64,000 nt of DNA from positions 496,001 to 560,000 of the forward strand of contig JABTUK010000005.1 in assembly GCA_015075405.1 (NCBI GenBank). Direction: 5' to 3'. The notes beneath the pieces are model-generated. The model searched no databases. It saw nothing but the letters and a program-made list of their open reading frames with translations, and was not told the origin of the DNA. Below, in pieces: positions 58,084 to 64,000 of this stretch. A program made the translations under genes and the position numbers. How positions within the stretch are numbered: the stretch's first letter is position 1; each line of letters opens with the position of its first letter. Origin of the DNA: Anaerolineales bacterium (GTDB lineage Bacteria; Chloroflexota; Anaerolineae; 4572-78; J111).

Positions 58084-58138
58084 ATATTCGGTAAGCCATC
58101 CAGCAAAAGATAGGTTATAATAGAGTCAGGAGAAAGAG

Positions 58139-58528
58139 ATGTTAAAAGAGTTCCGCGAGTTTATCAGCCGGGGCAACGTCATTGATCTTGCCGTCGCGGT
58201 GATCATCGGCACAGCTTTTACCGCCATTGTCACCTCATTGGTAAATGATATCATCACCCCTATTCTGGGAATATTTTTAGGTGGGGTGAACTTTTCCAGC
58301 CTCGCCATTACGATTGGCGAGGCTTCGATTACTTATGGCAACTTTATCCAGGCGGTTATCAATTTCTTGATTGTGGCCTGGGTCATCTTTATGATCGTCC
58401 GCAGCCTCAATCAATTACAGCGCCGGTTCAGCCGGGCCAAAGAAGAAGCAGCAGCGCCGCCGCCCGAACCTTCGGAGGAGGTGAAACTCTTAACCGAAAT
58501 CCGTGACTTGTTGCGGGCAGGCCGATAG
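58139..58528 (+). CDS. mscL: Large-conductance mechanosensitive channel
   Basis: 129 residues. MscL pattern: N-terminal amphipathic LKEFREFISRGNVIDLAVAVIIG with the pore-lining helix, a short periplasmic loop, the second helix (FIQAVINFLIVAWVIFMIVRSL) and the C-terminal helical bundle (LLTEIRDLLRAGR). A homopentameric tension-gated safety valve. AGGAG precedes the ATG. Normal length. Confidence 0.96.
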   Translation: MLKEFREFISRGNVIDLAVAVIIGTAFTAIVTSLVNDIITPILGIFLGGVNFSSLAITIGEASITYGNFIQAVINFLIVAWVIFMIVRSLNQLQRRFSRAKEEAAAPPPEPSEEVKLLTEIRDLLRAGR

Positions 58529-58654
58529 CCTCATCACAAACCAATATCTATCTAAAGGTAAGGAACACTACCTTGTTGTAGTGTCTCACTTAAATCCAGA
58601 AGTGCTGCCACGTAGGTTGACACTTCTCACGCTATTTTTAGAGGGGAGGACACA

Positions 58655-59368
58655 ATGAATTATCTTTTCTGGATTTTGGTAGGGATTATCATCGGTTGGA
58701 TTATTGAATGGGTCATTGATTGGCTGTTCTGGCGCAAACCCGCCGGAGCTTCGCCGGAAAAGCTGGCGGCGGCGGAAGCGGAAAATCGCCGTTTGCAGGC
58801 TCAATTGGCCGAGAGTCAGCAGCGGCTGGCCCAGATTGAGGCCGAAAACAGCCAGCGGCAATCCGCGCCCCTGGGTCTGGGCGAGCGCAGCCTGCCGTCG
58901 CGCATGGCGCACGCGGTCGACCCGGAGGCCACCCTGGTCCAGACGCGACCCGCCCGCAAAGACCGGCTGGAAGAAGTTGAAGGCATAGGGCCGGTCTACG
59001 CCAAACGCCTCAACGAAGCCGGGATATTTTCCTTTGCCCAGTTGGCCGAGCTAAGCGCGGCGCAGGTGCGCGAAATTATCAACCCGGAGGAGTGGCAAAA
59101 AATTGAGCCGGAGAGCTGGATTGCCCAGGCCAAAGTTCTGGCCAATCCCGACCACCTGGAGGATATTAACGGTATTGGCGACGAATATGCTCAGCGACTC
59201 AACCAGGCCGGCATCTATACTTTTGCCCAGTTGATTGAAGCCGGGCCGGAGCGGCTGCGCCAGATTATTGACCCGGAAAAATGGCAGAAAATTGAGCCGG
59301 AGAGCTGGATTACCGAAGCCAGACAATTTGTAGCCCAAAAGAGCGACCAGGCCGCTAAAGGAGCATAG
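58655..59368 (+). CDS. Membrane-anchored protein with two helix-hairpin-helix repeats
   Basis: 237 residues. An N-terminal membrane helix (FWILVGIIIGWIIEWVIDWLF), a coiled coil (~30-70) and two ~60-residue repeats (about 105-165 and 170-230). Each repeat has VEGIGPVYAKRLNEAGIFSF / INGIGDEYAQRLNQAGIYTF, i.e. HhH-like GIG motifs, and ends WQKIEPESWI. The repeats resemble the GIG-containing DUF4332/HhH_5 domains. It may bind nucleic acid or protein near the membrane. It precedes the LysM gene by 3 bp and is surely co-transcribed. GGGGAGG lies upstream. Confidence 0.8.
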   Translation: MNYLFWILVGIIIGWIIEWVIDWLFWRKPAGASPEKLAAAEAENRRLQAQLAESQQRLAQIEAENSQRQSAPLGLGERSLPSRMAHAVDPEATLVQTRPARKDRLEEVEGIGPVYAKRLNEAGIFSFAQLAELSAAQVREIINPEEWQKIEPESWIAQAKVLANPDHLEDINGIGDEYAQRLNQAGIYTFAQLIEAGPERLRQIIDPEKWQKIEPESWITEARQFVAQKSDQAAKGA

Positions 59369-59371
59369 CTC

Positions 59372-60865
59372 ATGAAGCAGTATCGCACGGCTGAACAGGT
59401 TAAAAAGTTTGACATCTTTAAGATTGTCACCTTTGGTATTTTGGTGCTGCTGCTCTTGTTAGCTTACGCGTTTCTGCGTTCTGGCGAAAATCCGCCCGCC
59501 GTGGCTCAGACCACAACCGAGCCAACCGTTGCGGCCGCTCCGGCCACCTCAGAACCCGTTGAGGCTACCAGCCAGCCAGCCCCAGCTACCGCAGCCGCAG
59601 AACCGGCAGCAACCGTTGAACCTACGGCTACCGAAGAAGCAACGACCCCGACCGAAGTGACCGCCCCAACGCTTGACCCGCTCGCTGAAGTTACAGCGGG
59701 TGAAGTAACGCTGACCGGCACAGGTGAGCCGGGGTCAGAGGTGGAAATCGTAGTAGATGGGCAGGTGGTAGGAAAAACGACGGTGGGCAGTGATGGTAAG
59801 TGGAGTTTCGCCGCCGATTTACCCGATCCGGGTGAATACCAGGTTGGTGTCCAAAGCGTGGACGTGGACGGCAAAACATTGGCCGCTTCCGAAGCAGTCG
59901 CGCTGACGGTGACCGCCTCTGTAGAAACATCTGTAGCTGCTGCCACGGGAACAGCGGCAGAATCGGCCGCTACGACTGAAGCCACAGCGACAGAAGAAGG
60001 AGCCGCCCCGCTCGAAGTGACTGCCCCGACGCTGGACCAGCCCGGTGAAGTTACGGCAGGGGAGGTGACGCTGACCGGCACGGGCGAGCCGGGGTCGGAC
60101 GTTGAAATTGTGGTAGACGGCAAAGTGATTGGCAAGACAACTGTCGGCAGGGATGGCACATGGAGTTTTGCCGCTGACCTGCCCGATGCGGGCGAGCACG
60201 AGGTCAGCGTGCAGAGTGTGGACGCAGACGGTAAGGTGTTAGCTGCTTCGGAAGCAGTCGCTTTGACAGTGACAGCCGCGCCGGCCGCCGTCGCCACAGA
60301 AGAAGCCGCAGCACCGGCTGCGACGGCTGAGGCAACGACCACAACAGAGTCAACCCCTTCGACAGAAGCGGCTGCTCCCACCCTCGACCAGCCAGGCCAG
60401 GTGACGGCGGGCGAAGTGACGCTAACCGGCACAGGCGAGCCGGGGTCGGACGTTGAAATTGTAGTGGACGGGCAGGTGGTGGGAAAAACGACGGTCGGCA
60501 GGGATGGCACATGGAGTTTGGTTGCTGACCTATCCAGAGCCGGCGATTACAAAATTAGCATCCAGAGTGTGGGTGCGGATGGCAGCGCCCTGGCTGCTTC
60601 GGAAGAAATGAGTGTCGAGGTCGCAGCGGCCCAGGAAAGCGAAGCTGCCGCGCCGGAGGAAGAGGGAGGTCAAGCCTATATCGTTCAGGCCGATGACTGG
60701 TTGAGCAAACTGGCCCTAAAATTTTACAGCGACATGACCAAATACCCGGCCATTGTCGAGGCCACCAATGCTAAAGCCCAGGAGGACAGCACCTTTACCG
60801 TTATCACCAACCCCGACCTGATTGAAATAGGCCAGAAACTGTGGATTCCGGCAGAAGCGCCATAA
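59372..60865 (+). CDS. Membrane-anchored protein with three Ig-like repeats and a C-terminal LysM-like domain
   Basis: 497 residues. An N-terminal membrane helix (~15-32, IVTFGILVLLLLLAYAFL), Thr/Ala-rich linkers, and three ~85-residue Ig-like beta repeats with GEVTLTGTGEPGS and EIVVDGxVVGKTTVG (about residues 95-185, 215-305, 335-415). It ends in a LysM-like region (YIVQADDWLSKLALKFY ... IEIGQKLWIP), usually peptidoglycan-binding. Repeats 2 and 3 are nearly identical at DNA level, indicating recent duplication or homogenisation. Probably links the membrane to the cell wall or envelope. AAGGAG precedes the ATG. Confidence 0.83.
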   Translation: MKQYRTAEQVKKFDIFKIVTFGILVLLLLLAYAFLRSGENPPAVAQTTTEPTVAAAPATSEPVEATSQPAPATAAAEPAATVEPTATEEATTPTEVTAPTLDPLAEVTAGEVTLTGTGEPGSEVEIVVDGQVVGKTTVGSDGKWSFAADLPDPGEYQVGVQSVDVDGKTLAASEAVALTVTASVETSVAAATGTAAESAATTEATATEEGAAPLEVTAPTLDQPGEVTAGEVTLTGTGEPGSDVEIVVDGKVIGKTTVGRDGTWSFAADLPDAGEHEVSVQSVDADGKVLAASEAVALTVTAAPAAVATEEAAAPAATAEATTTTESTPSTEAAAPTLDQPGQVTAGEVTLTGTGEPGSDVEIVVDGQVVGKTTVGRDGTWSLVADLSRAGDYKISIQSVGADGSALAASEEMSVEVAAAQESEAAAPEEEGGQAYIVQADDWLSKLALKFYSDMTKYPAIVEATNAKAQEDSTFTVITNPDLIEIGQKLWIPAEAP

Positions 60866-60878
60866 AACCGGTAAAACG

Positions 60879-60932
60879 TGATGCGTGATGCGTGAGGGTT
60901 TTCCACCTGGAAACATCACGCATCACGCATCA
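60879..60932. repeat. TGATGCGTGA-word hairpin, copy 3
   Basis: Perfect 17-bp arms TGATGCGTGATGCGTGA (60879-60895, 60916-60932), and the loop itself holds TTTCCA-CC-TGGAAA. It lies between the convergent LysM and lipase genes. Confidence 0.85.
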
Positions 60933-60973
60933 GTTAAACAAAATTTTTGGATGATTTAAATCCTGGAACTGCT

Positions 60974-61663
60974 TTATACTTCCAGGCACTTAATGTAGTT
61001 CTGGGGCAGATGGCACATGCCGGCATCGGCGCTCATCCGGCTGGCCTGGAGGTTGCCCAGATGGTGCAGTTCGCCGACATGCTCATAATTAACCACCAGG
61101 GGAATATCCGGCGGCAGGTTCGGCACAACATCCACACTGTTAACAATGCGATAGGTTTTGGGCACAAGCTTATTGTAAAAGGCCGCAAACTCGGCATTGC
61201 CCACCTTGGGCGAACCAAAGGTATAAACGCTGACCTCTTTATCGGGTAAATTGTACTTGATGTCTACGGCGCACAAGGTTGCCAGCGCGGCCCCAAGACT
61301 ATGCCCGGTGCAGATGATTTGCTTGTGGGCGGTCTCTTTGGCGGTTTTGAACATGGCTTCGCGCACCGAGTTGTACGCCTCGATAAACCCGTAATGCACT
61401 TTGAGGGCCGAGTTACCCTTTTCGCCATAAGGAAAATCGGCGGGCATAAACTTGAGGTCGTTGATCCAATCGGCAATGCCGGTTTCTTCGGAGCCGCGAT
61501 AGGCTAAAATGAAGGTGTTGTCAAAGGCCACGCCAAAAATACCCTGGGTATGGGTTCCGGCGTTTTCAAACCGCCCGTGCAACTTAAAGTCCTTCAGGTC
61601 AAAGCCTTTGCCATAGGCAGCGTGAGCAATCCGGGCGCACAACATTGCGGTTTTCTTGTCCAT
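60974..61663 (-). CDS. Lipase class 3 family protein
   Basis: 229 residues from the ATG at 61663 with GGAGG upstream. The alpha/beta hydrolase pattern of class 3 lipases: FILAYRGSEETGIADWINDL, the nucleophile Ser in CTGHSLGAALATLCAVDI, then the Asp candidate in IVNSVDVVPNLPP and the His in VGELHHLG. No signal peptide, so it is probably cytoplasmic; acyl substrate unknown. Confidence 0.9.
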   Translation of the reverse strand: MDKKTAMLCARIAHAAYGKGFDLKDFKLHGRFENAGTHTQGIFGVAFDNTFILAYRGSEETGIADWINDLKFMPADFPYGEKGNSALKVHYGFIEAYNSVREAMFKTAKETAHKQIICTGHSLGAALATLCAVDIKYNLPDKEVSVYTFGSPKVGNAEFAAFYNKLVPKTYRIVNSVDVVPNLPPDIPLVVNYEHVGELHHLGNLQASRMSADAGMCHLPQNYIKCLEV

Positions 61664-61799
61664 TTTAGCCTCCTTGTTTCGCGCGATAGGTAAAATCAAT
61701 TACAATCAAAGGCAGTCAAGAGTGTGTTTAATTTTTGGGGCAATCGCGCCCTTCGATACGCCCTTTGTTTCACTCAGGGTTACTCAGGGTGCGATTCTA

Positions 61800-61836
61800 G
61801 CTCGTTCCTAAACTCACGCGAAGCGTGGGAACGAGT
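61800..61836. repeat. CTCGTTCC/GGAACGAG inverted repeat
   Basis: CTCGTTCC and GGAACGAG flank an inner CACGCGAAGCGTG hairpin. It lies in the leader of the P-type ATPase gene; the adjacent stretch has a doubled TACTCAGGGT. Confidence 0.7.
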
Positions 61837-61889
61837 TTGGGAAGGCAAGTCACCCTGCATTTTATCTGTTTTTGGAATTTTTTTCAAAC

Positions 61890-64000
61890 ATGAGCCACTG
61901 GTATCAACTTACCGCAACTGAAGTATTACAGCAGCTCAACAGCAACCCGGCGCACGGCCTGACCGAAGCTGAGGCGGCCCGCCGGCTGGAGCAGTACGGC
62001 CCCAACGCGCTGATCGAGCAGGTCTTGAAAAGCCCCTGGAAAATTCTGTTGGAACAGTTGACCAACGTCATGACCATCATCCTCATCGTCGCCGCTATTA
62101 TCTCCTTCTTTTTGGGGGATTTGCTCGATGCCGGCGTGATTTTGGCGATTGTGGTGTTGAACGCGGCCCTGGGCTTTCGGCAGGAATACAAGGCTGAAAA
62201 GTCTATGGCGGCCCTGAAACAGTTGGCCGTGCCGATTGTAAAGGTGCGCCGTGAGGGGCAGGTCAAAGAAATCTCCTCTCTCAACCTCGTTCCCGGTGAC
62301 ATTGTTATCCTCGAAACCGGCAACAAAGTCCCCGCCGACGGCCGTCTGCTGGAAAGCCCCAACCTGCGCCTGGAAGAGGCCGCCCTCACCGGCGAGTCCG
62401 AGGCGGTCGAGAAAGACGCCGAGGCCGTCTACAGCGGCGAAGAAGCGATGGGCGACCGGCGCAATATGGTTTATATGGGCACGGTCATCAGCTATGGGCA
62501 CGGTCTGGCTGTTGTCACCACAACCGGCATGCAAACCGAGCTGGGCCACATTGCCAATTTGATGCAGACGGTTGAGCAAGAACCGACCCCCCTCCAGCAG
62601 CGATTGAACCGGCTGGGGTTGGTGCTGGCGGTGGCGGCCCTGGTTATTGTCGGCGTTATCTTTGCCATCGGCTTGTGGCGCGGCGATGAGTTAAGTGAAG
62701 TTTTCCTGACCGCCGTTAGCCTGGCCGTAGCGGCCGTGCCCGAAGGACTGGCGGCGGTGGTCACGGTCGCCCTGTCGCTGGGGGCGCAGCGGATGTTGCA
62801 GCGCCATGCTCTGATCCGCAAGCTGCCAGCGGTGGAAACGCTTGGCTCGGTCACGGTAATTTGTTCCGATAAAACCGGCACGCTAACCCAAAATAAGATG
62901 ACCGTCACCGTGCTCGATATTGCCAACCAGCGCATTGATTTGACCGAAAAGCGAGTCGGTGCGGGTTTGGAAGTAGTTAAAGTTGCCGACTCCTCGGATG
63001 CGACCCCCATCCAACCCACGCTCGATTTGCTGTTGATTGGCGGCGCTCTCTGCAACGATGCGGTGCTGCAAAGCAACCCCCAAAAACCTGGCATTTATCA
63101 AGTAGTCGGCGACTCGACCGAGGGCGCGCTGTTGCTCGCCGCCGCCGAATTTGGCCTGCTCAAAAAGGAGTTGGATCAGTGCTTCCCGCGGGTGGCTGAG
63201 TTGCCCTTTGAGTCGGTTCGCAAGCGCATGACCACCGTCCACCGCCGGCCTCAATCCGCCGATGAAATCCCCCCTCGACTGGTCGGGGTCTGGTCCAAAA
63301 GGCCCCACCCCGAGGCCGGCTTTGTCGCCTTTACCAAAGGGGCCATTGACGGCCTGCTGAACATTTCCAACCGGGTCTGGGTCGAGGGCCGCCTGGAGCC
63401 GTTGGACGAGGCCTGGCGGCAGCGGATTATGGCCGCTCACGATGGCCTGGCTCAAAACGGCATGCGTGTATTGGGTGTCGGCCTGCGTCCGTTGGAAGCG
63501 GTTCCCGCCGAGAAGAGCCTCGACACCCTGGAACAAGACCTGATTTTGCTGGGTCTTTTTGGCATGATTGACCCGCCCCGGCCCGAAGTTAAAGCGGCAA
63601 TTGCCACCTGCCGCACCGCCGGCATTCGTCCGGTGATGATTACCGGCGACCATCCGCTCACGGCCCGCTATATCGGCGCTGAACTGGGCATTGGCGCTGA
63701 GGATGGCTTTTTGACCGGCCAGGAGTTGGACCAGCTTTCGCCGGAAAAGCTGGCCGAGGCAGCCGGGCAGGTTTCAGTCTTTGCGCGGGTGGCTCCGGAG
63801 CACAAGCTGGACCTGGTTGAGATTTACCAAAAGCAGGGCCACATCGTCGCTATGACCGGCGATGGGGTGAACGATGCCCCGGCGCTGAAGAAGGCCGACA
63901 TCGGCGTGGCCATGGGCATTACCGGCACCGACGTCGCCAAAGAAGCCGCCGACATGGTTCTGTTGGACGACAATTTTGCCACCATCGTCGCCGCCGTAGA
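61890..64000 (+). CDS. P-type cation-transporting ATPase, P2-like (3' truncated by window)
   Basis: 703 residues are visible and the frame is open at the window end. An N-terminal cation-ATPase domain (LTATEVLQQLNSNPAHGLTE), actuator motif LTGESEAVEKDAEAV, helix 4 motif AVPEGLAAVVTV, phosphorylation motif ICSDKTGTLTQNKM and hinge MTGDGVNDAPALKKADIG. This is the P2 (SERCA/PacL-like Ca2+ or Na+/K+) layout. The Pro after PEGL in classical Ca2+ pumps is Ala here, so the ion is uncertain. The last membrane helices lie outside the window. Confidence 0.92.
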   Translation, partial: MSHWYQLTATEVLQQLNSNPAHGLTEAEAARRLEQYGPNALIEQVLKSPWKILLEQLTNVMTIILIVAAIISFFLGDLLDAGVILAIVVLNAALGFRQEYKAEKSMAALKQLAVPIVKVRREGQVKEISSLNLVPGDIVILETGNKVPADGRLLESPNLRLEEAALTGESEAVEKDAEAVYSGEEAMGDRRNMVYMGTVISYGHGLAVVTTTGMQTELGHIANLMQTVEQEPTPLQQRLNRLGLVLAVAALVIVGVIFAIGLWRGDELSEVFLTAVSLAVAAVPEGLAAVVTVALSLGAQRMLQRHALIRKLPAVETLGSVTVICSDKTGTLTQNKMTVTVLDIANQRIDLTEKRVGAGLEVVKVADSSDATPIQPTLDLLLIGGALCNDAVLQSNPQKPGIYQVVGDSTEGALLLAAAEFGLLKKELDQCFPRVAELPFESVRKRMTTVHRRPQSADEIPPRLVGVWSKRPHPEAGFVAFTKGAIDGLLNISNRVWVEGRLEPLDEAWRQRIMAAHDGLAQNGMRVLGVGLRPLEAVPAEKSLDTLEQDLILLGLFGMIDPPRPEVKAAIATCRTAGIRPVMITGDHPLTARYIGAELGIGAEDGFLTGQELDQLSPEKLAEAAGQVSVFARVAPEHKLDLVEIYQKQGHIVAMTGDGVNDAPALKKADIGVAMGITGTDVAKEAADMVLLDDNFATIVAAV

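Noticed and set aside
59506..60510. 334-residue antisense frame in the Ig/LysM gene
   Set aside because: A Ser/Val/Thr-rich shadow created by the repeated Ig units.

Overview
The window is a chromosomal segment of a GC-rich bacterium. The mix of genes suggests a member of Chloroflexota, probably Anaerolineae-like: large SARP/STAND-type regulators, many multi-domain sensor kinases, BMP-type nucleoside ABC transport, Thr/Ala/Pro-rich secreted proteins, and a Rieske/cytochrome b/dihaem cytochrome c operon. This placement is inferred from gene content; no rRNA or tRNA gene was recognised.

Layout. 1-10 kb: a SARP-like ATPase regulator (truncated by the window edge), a SpoIIE phosphatase, a hybrid histidine kinase, the 3' remnant of a second hybrid kinase, and a BatD-like protein. 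10-19 kb: two lipoproteins, a complete BMP/nucleoside-type ABC transporter (binding protein, double ATPase, two permeases) and a zinc-ribbon membrane protein. 19-22 kb: an AT-richer accessory patch with a DUF1697 gene bracketed by 47-bp direct repeats, then a Phd-like antitoxin, a DNA methyltransferase and a convergent PD-(D/E)XK nuclease. 22-31 kb: a secreted triple-repeat protein, an FHA protein and a haem cluster (hemE, hemH, hemG) with small genes between. 31-43 kb: class IV aminotransferase, SDR, HAD phosphatase, two MFS transporters, a 2H phosphoesterase, a DeoR regulator, a six-hairpin glycosidase, DinB and proA. 43-48 kb: manA and the divergent Rieske/cyt b/cyt c operon. 48-64 kb: SCP2, cupin, radC, an alpha-oxoamine synthase with a lipid kinase, an anti-sigma kinase, a sensor kinase, a DEAD-box helicase with a leader terminator, cardiolipin synthase, mscL, envelope proteins, a lipase and a P-type ATPase cut by the window end.

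The most striking feature lies between the genes. Six copies of a 110-160 bp non-autonomous element are present, five with recognisable GTAACTGCTCAG-like ends and three of those flanked by perfect 8-bp target duplications. Many gene ends also carry hairpins built from locally tandem 6-9 bp words followed by their reverse complement. The same words recur at distant sites, and some of these repeats supply the stop codon and last residues of the neighbouring gene. A 70-bp, almost fully paired three-way-junction palindrome lies between the lipid kinase and the anti-sigma kinase.
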